NCBI GenBank assembly: GCA_964403785.1
Contig: CAYOHM010000001.1
Location: 1 to 60,485 of the forward strand
Direction of reading: 5' to 3'
Length of the DNA: 60,485 bases
Source of the DNA: MGBC120314 sp964403785
GTDB taxonomy: Bacteria; Bacillota; Clostridia; Lachnospirales; Lachnospiraceae
The position numbers and the translations under genes are program-made. This document shows positions 1 through 9,839 of the stretch, piece after piece. Within the stretch, counting starts at the first letter, position 1. Each line of letters begins with the position of its first letter. The notes below the pieces were generated by a model that had not been told where the DNA came from, searched no databases, and saw nothing but the letters and a program-made list of their open reading frames with translations.

Positions 1-82
1 CCTTAAAATTCCCCCACATAATAAGTAATATATTCCCCACCCACTTCATATATTGAATCAAATTAATGTGGAGATTACATAA

Positions 83-874
83 ATGCAGCAATTATTTTCC
101 CAATTAAAAGAGAAAATTCCAGACAAGCGTAAAGGCAGTATTCTCATTGTGTGCATATTACTGCTGCTGACTATCGCAATCTGCAATATACCTGCTATTC
201 TTAGCGTAAGCAGCAGTGTCGGCGGCCGCGAGCTTCCGATTTACTGCGTTCAGACTAACGAAAAAAAAATTGCTCTTTCATTTGATGCCGCATGGGGAAA
301 TGAGGATACACAAAATATTCTTGATATTCTTGAAAAACACAATGTTAAGGTGACTTTTTTTATGACCGGTGGCTGGGTTGAAAGTTTTCCGGAGGATGTT
401 AAGGCTATATATGCCGCAGGGCATGACCTCGGAAACCACAGTGAAAACCACAAGGATATGCCAACTCTCTCCGACAGCCAGCAGAAGGAGGAAATATTAA
501 AGGTTCATAATAAGGTAAAAGAGCTTACAGGATATGAAATGTTCCTGTTCCGCCCTCCATATGGTTCATACAACAACAACCTTGTCCTAAATGCTAAGGA
601 ATGTGGATATTACACTATTCAATGGGACGTAGATTCGCTCGACTGGAAAAATTATGGTATTGATTCCATTATCAAAACCGTAACCACGCATAAGCATCTC
701 GGAAACGGTTCCATTATTCTGTGTCATAACGGGGCACAATATACTGCACAGGCACTGGACACAATGATTACGAAGCTTAAGGAGCAGGGCTATGAACTGG
801 TCCCAATCTCACAGTTGATTTACCGTGACAATTATCATATGGACCATGAGGGACGACAGATTCCGACGGAGTGA
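83..874 (+). CDS. Polysaccharide deacetylase, PdaB-like, membrane anchored
   Basis: A 263-residue NodB-fold deacetylase expected to remove acetyl groups from a cell-surface glycan such as peptidoglycan. Residues 19-40 form one membrane segment, with the catalytic domain outside. Motif 1 reads SFDAAWGNEDT (D68); the usual second aspartate of TFDDGP is alanine, a variant I associate with the PdaB-like sporulation group. The metal motif HSENH (H119, H123) and RPPYGSYN (R157) are intact. The start has a GTGGAG ribosome site. The gene stands alone and converges on the Nudix gene. Deacetylase class is sure; the sporulation role is inference. Confidence 0.88.
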   Translation: MQQLFSQLKEKIPDKRKGSILIVCILLLLTIAICNIPAILSVSSSVGGRELPIYCVQTNEKKIALSFDAAWGNEDTQNILDILEKHNVKVTFFMTGGWVESFPEDVKAIYAAGHDLGNHSENHKDMPTLSDSQQKEEILKVHNKVKELTGYEMFLFRPPYGSYNNNLVLNAKECGYYTIQWDVDSLDWKNYGIDSIIKTVTTHKHLGNGSIILCHNGAQYTAQALDTMITKLKEQGYELVPISQLIYRDNYHMDHEGRQIPTE

Positions 875-897
875 AAGAACCTTTCACAATCAAAAAA

Positions 898-930
898 GCA
901 GGTACGGGTATATCGCTTACCCATACCTGC
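898..930 (-). terminator. Rho-independent terminator of the nudix/RND operon
   Basis: A 13-bp stem (one G-T pair) with loop, followed on the minus strand by six T. It begins 8 nt after the Nudix stop codon. On the plus strand the hairpin could also end the deacetylase transcript, but the T-run there is poor. Confidence 0.85.
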
Positions 931-937
931 AAATACC

Positions 938-1744
938 TTATCTGCAGCCCGTATATTTATATAACTCCGGATTTTTTTCGCCAATGGACTTAACCTTACC
1001 TGCTATCTTCTCGTTAAAATCCGCTTTTTTTAATTTTCTGCCCAAAATCGCCTCATAAACCTTCTGAAGGTCGGAAAGTTTAAATTTTGAAGGCACAAGA
1101 TTAAATGCTATATCGGAATCTTCTATCTTTTTCCTCAATCTGAGCAGGCCCTTCAGAACAATCTCGGCGTGGTCAAAAGCCAATGCATCTTCACTCTCCA
1201 GAACCGGAACATATTTTACCAGCTTCACAACACCATTCTTGGAGGTTTCTTTTTTCAACGAGTACTTCATTGTGATATTGTGTTCCTCATTATAAAAAAC
1301 AAGCTCCTTTTGCGTAAGCTTTACATCAAACCAAAGTGCCTCCTTTGCGTCATCACCGGCAGTTACCTCTGCCACAGGCATCAGAGCGACATACGCAATA
1401 TCTATAACTCTCATTCTTGGATCTCTGTCCGGCTCGCTCATTGTATAGAGCTGCTCCATATACACATTCTTAAGGTCTGTTTCTTCCAACAGCTCCCTGC
1501 AGGCAGCGTCATCCGCAGATTCATTTATTTCAACAAATCCGCCCGCAAGTGCAAAACATTCAATAAAAGGATGATTCTTTCTCTGTATTAACAAAACCTT
1601 TAAATTATCCAGTGACTTATCCATACCAAAAATCAGCATATCAACCGTCACGGAAGGTCTGTCATAATCTCCGGGTCTGTAATTTGCCAAAAATTCTTTT
1701 TCGGTTAAACCATCCGCATTTCTCTTTTCACTACTTTGCATCAT
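938..1744 (-). CDS. Nudix hydrolase with NrtR-like C-terminal winged helix
   Basis: A 268-residue protein. Residues 30-165 form a Nudix domain with the box GGFVEINES...RELLEETDL (residues 68-91), though the family's catalytic spacing should be checked. Residues 170-268 match the C-terminal winged-helix segment of NrtR-type proteins (FDHAEI, LRLRKKI, FKLSDLQKVYEAILGR). Such proteins are ADP-ribose pyrophosphatases or ADP-ribose-responsive repressors of NAD metabolism. The start codon lies inside the 3' end of the RND gene (14-bp overlap), so the two are co-transcribed. No NAD gene is next to it; whether it is enzyme or regulator cannot be told here. Confidence 0.85.
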   Translation of the reverse strand: MMQSSEKRNADGLTEKEFLANYRPGDYDRPSVTVDMLIFGMDKSLDNLKVLLIQRKNHPFIECFALAGGFVEINESADDAACRELLEETDLKNVYMEQLYTMSEPDRDPRMRVIDIAYVALMPVAEVTAGDDAKEALWFDVKLTQKELVFYNEEHNITMKYSLKKETSKNGVVKLVKYVPVLESEDALAFDHAEIVLKGLLRLRKKIEDSDIAFNLVPSKFKLSDLQKVYEAILGRKLKKADFNEKIAGKVKSIGEKNPELYKYTGCR

Positions 1745-4700
1745 CGCTCTCCCCCTTTTCTCTCAACTGCTCCATATATTCGGCAGCATCATCCGGCATA
1801 TCGTCAAGATTATCCGAACCGACATCAATCTGAAGCGGTGCTCTCTTGAAAAGTATATCATACATAACCGGTATAATGAACAATGTCATAAGTGTTGCAT
1901 ATGCAAGACCGCCTGATATAACAAGCGCCATTCCCCTGCCCATCTGGCTGCCCATATCATCACCAAAGATAAGTGCTGCCATTGCCAAAATCGTTGTAAG
2001 TGCCGTCATAAGGATTGGGCGCATACGCGTCTTACCGGTCGCGATAAGCGCCTGCCTGCGTTCCATTCCTCCGATTCGAAGCTGGTTGGCATAATCAACA
2101 AACACAATGGCATTATTAACAACAGTACCCAGAAGAACTACAAAGCCCAGAAGTGACATCATCGAAAGCGGCTCACCCGTAAACCAGAGTGCCATAAAAC
2201 CTCCGGTGAATGCAAGCGGAATTGTGAAAAGTACTATAAACGGACTCAGCAGGCTTTGGAACTGTGCGACCATTACAAGATAAATAAAAGCCACACCCAA
2301 AAGCATTACAAGCACCATTTGTTCTACCATTTCATTTACCGTATCAACCTCACCGCCTATGTCAAAGTTGCAGCCCTGAGGAAGACTGTTTTCCTTGTAC
2401 TCCTCAAGCAAAGGTTCAAGCTGTCTTGTAAGAAGTGTTGTGTTATAGCCATCCTCAACTGCTGCCGTCACCGTAATGTATCTTGTCTGATTTTCACGAT
2501 TTATGGTTGTAACGCCTTCTTCTACCTGAAGCTGTGCAAAATCACTGAGCTTATAATCCTTAGTTACCGTATCACCGTCTTCATCCGTTTCACTTACCGC
2601 AAAGGTGCAATCCATAAGATTTTCATAGGTTACGGGCTGAGTGTTGTCCACCACCTCAATATCCATCTCAACACCATCAATCGTAACTGTAAGCGCTGTT
2701 GATGAGGTTGTCATTTTGGCTGAAAGCTCCTGATAAATCTGAGCGACTGTAAGTCCCTTGCTCATTGCTAAATCTTTATCAAGCACCACATGCAGCACAG
2801 GGTCACTTTCCTCCTGTCCGTTTGATATATCAGTATAACCCTCAACCTGTGAAACAATTTCCATAACCTCTTCACTTGTTTCACGCAGTTCATCAAGATC
2901 GGAGCCGTAAATATTGATTGAAAGACCGCTGCCAAGCATACTTGACATTTCCGACATACCTGTTGATATTGAAAAACAGTTCTCAGGATCATCAAGTACC
3001 TCTGCCGCTGCCTTATTCATTTCCGCTACTATGTTATTAACAACACCGCTGCCCGCATTTTCATCCTCCGTGAGCAACATAATCGTATAAGTCAGGTAAT
3101 TATCATCGGATGTACCCGCCGTTGATGTAATAAGACTTTCCGAGCCGCCCGACATTACGCCGACGGAGCCCACACCATCAATAGCTGCAAATTTTTCAAT
3201 AAGCTCGTCAGTTAATGCATATGCCTCCTCCCTGGTTGTATCCTCAGGATACTCTAAGGCTGCCTCAATCTGGTTGCTCGTCATATCAGGAATAAGCACT
3301 ATTCCCATTCTGACTACCTGCCATATACTTAATATAAGAAGTCCTACCGCTATTGCCAGTGGTATTATTTTGACTTTTAGGCAAAATGAAAGAATTCCGC
3401 CATATATCTCCTGAATCTTATCAAACCACGGATGCTGCTTAGCTTTGGAGCTGCGAAGCAGTGTGGAGCCTGCAGCCGGCACTACCGTCATTGCTATAAG
3501 AAGCGATGCCATCAGACAGAAGATAATCGTAATACACATAGGGAGCATTAATTCCCTTACTATACCAGTTGTATAGACCATTGGAAAGAATACACATACC
3601 GTGGTCAGCGTTGATGCAATAATAGCTCCGCTTACCTGTTTTGTACCTGCAACTGCTGCTCTTGCTGCTCCCACTCCCCTGCTGCGGAGTCGGTATATGT
3701 TCTCGATAACTACAATGGAATTATCTACCAGCATACCGATACCAAGCGACAGACCTGATAATGACATCATATTAAGCGATATACCCGAAAAATACATCGC
3801 AATAAGCGCCGTAAGCACCGATAGAGGAATACTGACGGCAACCACAATCGTAGGAAGCACATCCTTTAAAAATATTGCAAGAATGATAATAGCGAGCACT
3901 GCACCAAGAATCATACTCTGAAGTACGCTGTCTACAATAATATTGATGTAATCGCCCTGGTCCATCATCACAAGTATCTTAAGACCCTCATACTTATCCT
4001 CAAGATTTTGGATTGCGCTCTTGCAAGTCTTTGAAACATCATTTGTTCCCGCAGTACTGCTCTTGAATACTGAGAGTATTACTGCCTGTTCACCATTTAA
4101 TCTGGCATAGGACTCACCTGAATTATCTATGACCGTTACATTAGCTACATCGCTAAGTCTTATATCACCAATATCGTCAATGTGGCAGAGAACAATTCCC
4201 GAAAGCTCATCAACACTTTCGTAATTATCGCCCACCTTAACAAGCCATGAATTATCCTCCTCATCATCCACATAACCTGCCGGCATTGAGAAATTCTGTG
4301 CATAGATAAGTGAAGAAAGTGTAGAAAGCGAAAGGAGCTGATCTGCATTAGCGCTGCGCAGAGCTTCAACCTTAGCCTTCTCATACTGCTTTACTCCATC
4401 ATTATAGCTTTCCCAGCCGTCATCAAGCTGTTCCTGACCCTCCTTTAAAGAATCCCAGCCTGAATCAATCTGTTCCTGTGCCGTATCCATTGATTCCTCT
4501 GCTGACTCAAGCTGTGCCTTGGCAGACTCAATTGATGCCTCTCCTGAAGCTATCTGGGCATTTGCAGATCCAAACTGGGCTGCTGCCTGAAGCTTTGCAG
4601 TTTCTAAGCTGGTATAATCAATACCGGTGGCTTCAAGCTGCTGCTTATATTGCGCAATAATTGATTCTGTCACCTGAATCTCTATTTTAAGTGCGGCGAG

Positions 4701-5720
4701 CTCACTCTCATACTGTTCAAGCATCTTCTCTGAAGCAGAGTACAAAGGAGAGGAGATATCCTCCGGAAGACTTTCTTTTATCTGGGCTATTGCAGCTTCA
4801 ATTGCCGCCTGCTGTGACTGCTGGCTTGTAAGCTGTGTTTCATATGAAGAAAGCTGGTCAAGTGCCTGTGACACCTGTGCGAGCTGATTATAGGTATCCG
4901 TTTCAGTCTTATTCAGCTCTTCTTTTTGCTGAGCAAGAGCATCCTTCGAATCACCCCATGTCATCCAGCTTTCAAAAATCTCCTGACGCCCGTCATCCAG
5001 CTCCTTTTGCCCGTCTATAAGCTCCTGCTTGCTGTCATTAAGTTGCTTTTGGGAGTCCTCAAGAGTCTTTTTGGCATCCTCCAAATCCTCCAGTGCATCA
5101 GCCAGCTCATCATTGGCTTTAGCCAGTATCCTGTCATTTAATGCATCGACTTTATTTGCATCAAGCTCCACCTGAATTGACTTTTCAATAAGACCAAGTG
5201 AGGAAACACTTGCCACGCCGTCCTGACGTTCAAGCTGCGGTGTTACATAATCCTCAACAAAAGCAGAAAGCTCCTCAATATCCATTCCTTCATATGCGAC
5301 TGCCAAATACTGCGTAGCCATCATATCCGTACTGATTTCCATAATCGAAGGAGTACCGCACTCTGTCGGAAGGTAATCCTCTATTGAATCTATCGCGCCT
5401 GAAACACGAACCATTGCGCTGTCCATATCCGTGTCATCCTGAAATTCAAGCTCGATAAGTCCGTAATTTTCATTTGCTACCGAATATACATTCTGAACAC
5501 CCGAAACTGTGCCGAGCGCCTCCTCCATCGGCTCGCAGACCTGACTTTCAACCTTCTGCGGGCTGGCTCCCGGGTAGGTTACTATCACAATAAGATACGG
5601 CATACTGATGTCGGGCAGAAGGTCCAGCTTCATTTTGCCCAAACTGACAAAGCCGAGCAGTAACATTACGATAACCATTACAAGAACTGTAAATGGCTTT
5701 TTTACACTAAATTTTGACAT
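1731..5720 (-). CDS. RND-family exporter with large coiled-coil insertion
   Basis: A 1329-residue proton-driven exporter of the AcrB/SwrC superfamily, much longer than the usual ~1050. The first membrane helix is residues 10-27, followed by the LLPDI and TYPGASPQKVE motifs of the porter domain. Central helices carry the family signature (FSGISLNMMSLSGLSLGIGM, LVDNSIVVIENI) and the second half repeats it (FTGEPLSMMSLLGFVVLLGT, VNNAIVFVDY). Residues ~197-463 are an inserted Lys/Glu/Gln-rich coiled coil (LEDAKKTL, LNDSKQEL, LDDGRQEI) that enters the docking subdomain between the LDANKVDALN strand and the SLIYAQNFSMPAGY helix. It lies 22 bp after the Na/Pi gene. The substrate is unknown. No membrane-fusion or TolC-like gene is adjacent. 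Confidence 0.9.
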   Translation of the reverse strand: MSKFSVKKPFTVLVMVIVMLLLGFVSLGKMKLDLLPDISMPYLIVIVTYPGASPQKVESQVCEPMEEALGTVSGVQNVYSVANENYGLIELEFQDDTDMDSAMVRVSGAIDSIEDYLPTECGTPSIMEISTDMMATQYLAVAYEGMDIEELSAFVEDYVTPQLERQDGVASVSSLGLIEKSIQVELDANKVDALNDRILAKANDELADALEDLEDAKKTLEDSQKQLNDSKQELIDGQKELDDGRQEIFESWMTWGDSKDALAQQKEELNKTETDTYNQLAQVSQALDQLSSYETQLTSQQSQQAAIEAAIAQIKESLPEDISSPLYSASEKMLEQYESELAALKIEIQVTESIIAQYKQQLEATGIDYTSLETAKLQAAAQFGSANAQIASGEASIESAKAQLESAEESMDTAQEQIDSGWDSLKEGQEQLDDGWESYNDGVKQYEKAKVEALRSANADQLLSLSTLSSLIYAQNFSMPAGYVDDEEDNSWLVKVGDNYESVDELSGIVLCHIDDIGDIRLSDVANVTVIDNSGESYARLNGEQAVILSVFKSSTAGTNDVSKTCKSAIQNLEDKYEGLKILVMMDQGDYINIIVDSVLQSMILGAVLAIIILAIFLKDVLPTIVVAVSIPLSVLTALIAMYFSGISLNMMSLSGLSLGIGMLVDNSIVVIENIYRLRSRGVGAARAAVAGTKQVSGAIIASTLTTVCVFFPMVYTTGIVRELMLPMCITIIFCLMASLLIAMTVVPAAGSTLLRSSKAKQHPWFDKIQEIYGGILSFCLKVKIIPLAIAVGLLILSIWQVVRMGIVLIPDMTSNQIEAALEYPEDTTREEAYALTDELIEKFAAIDGVGSVGVMSGGSESLITSTAGTSDDNYLTYTIMLLTEDENAGSGVVNNIVAEMNKAAAEVLDDPENCFSISTGMSEMSSMLGSGLSINIYGSDLDELRETSEEVMEIVSQVEGYTDISNGQEESDPVLHVVLDKDLAMSKGLTVAQIYQELSAKMTTSSTALTVTIDGVEMDIEVVDNTQPVTYENLMDCTFAVSETDEDGDTVTKDYKLSDFAQLQVEEGVTTINRENQTRYITVTAAVEDGYNTTLLTRQLEPLLEEYKENSLPQGCNFDIGGEVDTVNEMVEQMVLVMLLGVAFIYLVMVAQFQSLLSPFIVLFTIPLAFTGGFMALWFTGEPLSMMSLLGFVVLLGTVVNNAIVFVDYANQLRIGGMERRQALIATGKTRMRPILMTALTTILAMAALIFGDDMGSQMGRGMALVISGGLAYATLMTLFIIPVMYDILFKRAPLQIDVGSDNLDDMPDDAAEYMEQLREKGESDDAK

Positions 5721-5741
5721 TATACTTACTCCCCCAATATA

Positions 5742-7397
5742 TTACGCATTCTTTACCGTACTACGGGTTTTGGCCTCCTCAAGCGCAAATGCAATATTAA
5801 TTGCGTGGTCACCAACTCTCTCAAGCCCCGAAACGACATCAGAAAAATAAATTCCTGCCTGTGCACTGCATTTACCCTGATTAAGTCGGTAAATATGTGC
5901 ATTCTGAAGATTTCTTTCCATCTGGTCAATCTTATCCTCAAGCTCATTAATTTCCTGCATCCTTGCGGTATTTCCGGTGACAAACATATCAAGCGATTCA
6001 TCCAGAATCGTATTAATAAGCTCCATCATCTCAGCGAGCTCCTTCTTACTGCTTTCGGACATCTGAATCTCATTCTCATACATCTGAGGAATTATTTCTG
6101 CGATGCTGTCGGCGTGGTCACCGATACGCTCAATATCATTTACTACATGAAAATATGCAGCGAGCAGATTAGAATCGGCGATAGGAAGTGTATTCTGATT
6201 AATCTTTACAAGGTAATCACTTATCTGCTCGTCAAGAAAATCTATGTATTTCTCCATTTCAAATACCTTCTTGCTCTTCTCCTCATTATTTTCAAGAAGA
6301 CATTCAACCGCAAGATTAAGGTTATCAACTGCCATTTTAGCCATACGCTCCATTTCCTGAACCGCCAGATACATTGCAACCGCCGGATTTGGAAGGCTGT
6401 GACCCGTTGTAATATATCTTAATGAGAAGTTGTTATCAGAACCAACCGTATCCTCTCCCGGAACAAGTACAAATGTAAGCTTTATAATAAGGTCCATAAA
6501 AGGATAGAACACTATTACCTGGAATACCTTAAATAAAAAGTGCGTAAGAGCTACATTACGTCCTAAATCCGAGGTGTGACCCGCACATATTCTTACTATA
6601 TTCTCAATTATATCTCCAAATAACATAAGGAGTATAAACATTAATATTGTACCGAAAACATTGAATAATAAATGAATGAGAGCAGCTCTCTTGGCGTTCT
6701 TGCTGTTTCCGATTGCTGCAAGTACTGCTGAGGTGCAGGCACCGATATTACAGCCCAAAATAACAAACATACAAGCTCTCAAATCGACAAGTCCCTGTGA
6801 AGCCATAACAACCAGTATACTGACAGTTACTGAGGAACTCTGAACCACTGACGTAATTACAAGTCCGAGAATTAATGCAAGCAGCGGATTTGTGAAATTA
6901 GCGAGGAAATTAATAACCGCCTGATTATCACTTAGCGTTCCCATTGCTGAGGACATACTGCTGATGCCCACAAAAAGTACGCCGAAACCCATAACCACAT
7001 CACCGTATTTACGGACTTTATTGTTTTTGAAGAAATTAATCATTATCGCACCGGCAAACACAAAAACCGGAGCAATCGAACTAAGCTTAAAGGATACAAG
7101 AAGTGCCGTTACTGTTGTACCGATATTAGCACCCAGTATGATTCCGCAGGCTTCTGTAAGCTTCATAAGTCCTGAATTAACAAAATTTACAACCATTACG
7201 GTCGCCGCACTCGATGACTGAATGACCGCCGTAAAAAAACAGCCCACCAAAAGTCCGAGGAACTTATTCTTGGTAAAAGCTTCAAGTATTTTACGCAGCC
7301 TATTACCGGCAACCTTCTCGATACCCCGACCCATAAGATTCATTCCGTAAATAAACAAACCAAGGCCGCCCATCAACTCAATCGCAACAAGACCCAT
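5742..7397 (-). CDS. Na+/phosphate cotransporter (NptA-like) with PhoU domain
   Basis: A 551-residue protein. Residues 1-315 hold two inverted membrane repeats with the QSSSA motif (AVIQSSSAATVMVVNFV) and its second copy (SVVQSSSVTVSILVV), which form the Na+/Pi site in this family. Residues ~345-545 are two PhoU-like helical bundles (ERMAKMAVDNL, IERIGDHADSIAEI, LERVGDHAINIAFAL), thought to sense phosphate or interact with regulators. It is the first gene of an operon with the RND exporter and Nudix protein and has its own promoter. Family assignment is firm; phosphate as substrate is known for relatives, not shown here. Confidence 0.92.
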   Translation of the reverse strand: MGLVAIELMGGLGLFIYGMNLMGRGIEKVAGNRLRKILEAFTKNKFLGLLVGCFFTAVIQSSSAATVMVVNFVNSGLMKLTEACGIILGANIGTTVTALLVSFKLSSIAPVFVFAGAIMINFFKNNKVRKYGDVVMGFGVLFVGISSMSSAMGTLSDNQAVINFLANFTNPLLALILGLVITSVVQSSSVTVSILVVMASQGLVDLRACMFVILGCNIGACTSAVLAAIGNSKNAKRAALIHLLFNVFGTILMFILLMLFGDIIENIVRICAGHTSDLGRNVALTHFLFKVFQVIVFYPFMDLIIKLTFVLVPGEDTVGSDNNFSLRYITTGHSLPNPAVAMYLAVQEMERMAKMAVDNLNLAVECLLENNEEKSKKVFEMEKYIDFLDEQISDYLVKINQNTLPIADSNLLAAYFHVVNDIERIGDHADSIAEIIPQMYENEIQMSESSKKELAEMMELINTILDESLDMFVTGNTARMQEINELEDKIDQMERNLQNAHIYRLNQGKCSAQAGIYFSDVVSGLERVGDHAINIAFALEEAKTRSTVKNA

Positions 7398-7450
7398 ATT
7401 TTCTCTCCTGACACTTGTAAAATCTTCCTTTTTTTAATCACACGTGTAAT

Positions 7451-7480
7451 ATTATATTATATATGTGAAGATTTTGTAAA
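7451..7480 (-). promoter_or_regulatory. Candidate sigma-A promoter for the Na/Pi-RND-Nudix operon
   Basis: On the minus strand TTTACA (7475-7480) is followed after 18 bp by TATAAT (7451-7456), about 50 bp before the Na/Pi start codon. Seen by eye; the region is AT-rich so other -10 matches are possible. Confidence 0.5.
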
Positions 7481-7486
7481 CTATTA

Positions 7487-8716
7487 TTAAAATTTTGACA
7501 TTTTTGTCTTATTCTTCATAATTGCGACTTCTTCGGCAGCAATCTCCTCATCACTGTATCTTGCCTTCTCATAAATATGTGTTATCTCTTGTGCATTTTC
7601 GTCCCAGCCGAGCTTATCCCTTGATATTTCCTGCGGAGAAGCTGTCCTGCTGATTTTTCCGTTCTTTTTGGTCCTGCTCTTTATTAATTTATAATATATT
7701 CTTCTTATCTTGCGGTCATTACCCTTAACTGTGTCAAAAACTCCTGTCCTATTAACAATTTCCGCGGCATCCTTTGACAAAACCGGTTTTATAAACTCTT
7801 TAACATCCGCGCCAGTGCTTTTATAATATTTAAAGCTTAAGACTGCCTTAAAAAGTATAACTAGCATAAATACCAGAATTACAGCAGCAAATAAGCCTGC
7901 AGCAACATTAAGAATCACCGTTCCCTGTGACATTTCCATATCAATTCCTGCCAACGGTCCCTGTGCTGCCGACGCGTTTGTATGCTCGATTATCTTCGTT
8001 TCGATGTCGCTGCTGTTTTGCGGCAGCTTTATCTTAAAGATACTAAGCAGTCCCAGAAGAAGCTTCCACAGTATATTAAGAAATCCCCACATAATTCCCT
8101 CCAGCCTAAGGTATGGGATTACAGCCATCACAATAACGCAAATAAGAATAAATACCGTCATCATAACTGAATTTACACTTATTGACTGCTCTGCATTAAA
8201 GCTTTTTACTGAAGCATTTTCCGACACAAGCTTGTTAAGATTCGAAATATTGTACCAAATCATATATGCAATAATGTAGATAAGCGTTCCGTAAAAGGGT
8301 ACGGTTGTTGCACTCTCCGCACCTATGGTAAAGCCCAGAAGATAGCAGGCGAGCAGGATTCCCACATCCAGAAGTATAACCGGAGCTTCCTTACTCCTGT
8401 GAAGCGAATAATACATAAGCACAATTGCAGGTACGAATACAAGCACCTTATCCTCAAGAGCACCCTCAACAACAAATAACACCGACATCGCAGCCGCCAG
8501 ATGCAGGATGAGCGCCAGCCTGCCATTACCGATAAAGGTTTTGACCAGATAATACGCTATAACCACAACGCCAATATAAAGCGTATTAAAGGTCTGAAAC
8601 GTTTCATATCCCATAAATCCGTGCAAAATAAAATTAACTGCGCTTACCGCAACACAAATTTGCATAAAAAGCTGCAAAAAATTCAAAATAAAATTAAAAA
8701 ATACATTATTTTTCAT
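7487..8716 (-). CDS. DUF4129-like multi-pass membrane protein
   Basis: A 409-residue protein with about eight membrane segments (N-terminal six between residues ~8 and 160, one near 185, one near 280) and a basic C-terminal cytosolic tail. The tail (residues ~330-400: RRIYYKLIKSRT, TASPQEISRDKLGW, EITHIYEKARYSDEEI) matches the pattern of the DUF4129 segment that usually ends TgpA-like transglutaminases. The transglutaminase core itself is missing. It is the last gene of a MoxR-DUF58-DUF4129 trio and overlaps the DUF58 gene by 11 bp. The family role is unclear; envelope assembly or quality control is the usual guess. Confidence 0.75.
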   Translation of the reverse strand: MKNNVFFNFILNFLQLFMQICVAVSAVNFILHGFMGYETFQTFNTLYIGVVVIAYYLVKTFIGNGRLALILHLAAAMSVLFVVEGALEDKVLVFVPAIVLMYYSLHRSKEAPVILLDVGILLACYLLGFTIGAESATTVPFYGTLIYIIAYMIWYNISNLNKLVSENASVKSFNAEQSISVNSVMMTVFILICVIVMAVIPYLRLEGIMWGFLNILWKLLLGLLSIFKIKLPQNSSDIETKIIEHTNASAAQGPLAGIDMEMSQGTVILNVAAGLFAAVILVFMLVILFKAVLSFKYYKSTGADVKEFIKPVLSKDAAEIVNRTGVFDTVKGNDRKIRRIYYKLIKSRTKKNGKISRTASPQEISRDKLGWDENAQEITHIYEKARYSDEEIAAEEVAIMKNKTKMSKF

Positions 8717-9839
8717 TGACAGTCACCTTCCATGGAAATACGCTCACCGACGGGCAGCCGTTTAAATCAAAATCCTCTGTATAAGTATATGGCAAAATCC
8801 ACATTGCTCCATTTGTTCTGATTGCAAGCTCTTCCATTGCTTTTTGCAGCGCATCAGTCTTTACAACGGAAATAAGCACATATAATGTATTTTGGTCCGC
8901 TTTCAATGCCTCATCTCTTGCAATTTCAACAAAATTCCGTTTTGCAAGCTTAAGGTCTATTCGTGCAAGGCTGTTTAACACCGTGTCCATATGCTCCGGT
9001 GACACAGCACTGTCGACGCTTACCATCTGTTTTGAGCAAATGTCGCAGCCGTTGCTTATGATTCTGACACCAATACGGTTAGCAAGCAATTTCGCGCAAA
9101 GTCCTGCTGCCACCGAAATACACTCCTCCGGCATCAGGTCCGATTCCCAGTTAGTTTTGGCTTCAAGATTTAACAGAATACATATTTCCTGACTTGATGT
9201 GTAATCATGCATATTTACCTTAAAATCGCCTGTTTTTGCGGAAGCCTTCCAGTTAATCGAGCCATAGGTATCACCCGTTGTATAGTCCCGAATCCCGCGA
9301 AATTCAAAGGGGTCCTCATATAAATATCTTCTTGTAAGAAGCTCGCCCATAATCTTTTTAAACGGAATATCAAGCCTGTCCGAATCCGCCGGTGCGGGGA
9401 ATACCGTAAGCTCTGTATAAAGTGATATATGCTTTACATACTGTGTATCAAGAAAAAGATTGGAGGATACCTCATCCGCCTCGGTGATTGTATAAAATCC
9501 GCGCTTTGCACATTTAAAGCTTAATGTTCGTGTGATTTTCTGAAAGAACAGCAGTGAAAAGACGTCATTCTTGTAACATTGATCCGATACCGAAAAATCT
9601 TCATCAATATCCGTAAAATCAAGATTACGGCTGACAATAAATTTCAACTGCAGCATAAGAAGAGGCAGCACTTTGTTATTGGTGATTACCTCAACAAGAT
9701 TTACCGTTTCACCTTTTACTGCCTTGTTTTTTGAAAAATCTATGCTAACCTTTAGATTATTGCTCCAGAATTTTTCATAAATAAGATTCTGCAGCAAATA
9801 AACTGCTGCAGCACCCGCTAATATTATAAATAGAATCAT
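8706..9839 (-). CDS. DUF58 domain protein (vWA-like partner of MoxR)
   Basis: A 377-residue protein with an N-terminal membrane segment (residues 1-16) and a periplasm-type beta domain, then the DUF58 signature near residues 195-220 (FEFRGIRDYTTGDTYGSINWKASAK), which is the diagnostic R-x-Y-x-x-G-D-x-x-x-x-I-x-W-x-x-[ST] motif. DUF58 proteins work with MoxR AAA+ ATPases as chaperone-like pairs. The gene overlaps moxR by 4 bp upstream and the DUF4129 gene by 11 bp downstream, showing translational coupling. Confidence 0.88.
   Translation of the reverse strand: MILFIILAGAAAVYLLQNLIYEKFWSNNLKVSIDFSKNKAVKGETVNLVEVITNNKVLPLLMLQLKFIVSRNLDFTDIDEDFSVSDQCYKNDVFSLLFFQKITRTLSFKCAKRGFYTITEADEVSSNLFLDTQYVKHISLYTELTVFPAPADSDRLDIPFKKIMGELLTRRYLYEDPFEFRGIRDYTTGDTYGSINWKASAKTGDFKVNMHDYTSSQEICILLNLEAKTNWESDLMPEECISVAAGLCAKLLANRIGVRIISNGCDICSKQMVSVDSAVSPEHMDTVLNSLARIDLKLAKRNFVEIARDEALKADQNTLYVLISVVKTDALQKAMEELAIRTNGAMWILPYTYTEDFDLNGCPSVSVFPWKVTVNEK

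Noticed and set aside
5805..6422. A 205-codon plus-strand open frame
   Set aside because: It is antisense to the PhoU part of the Na/Pi cotransporter, has no ribosome site, and shows no protein motif.
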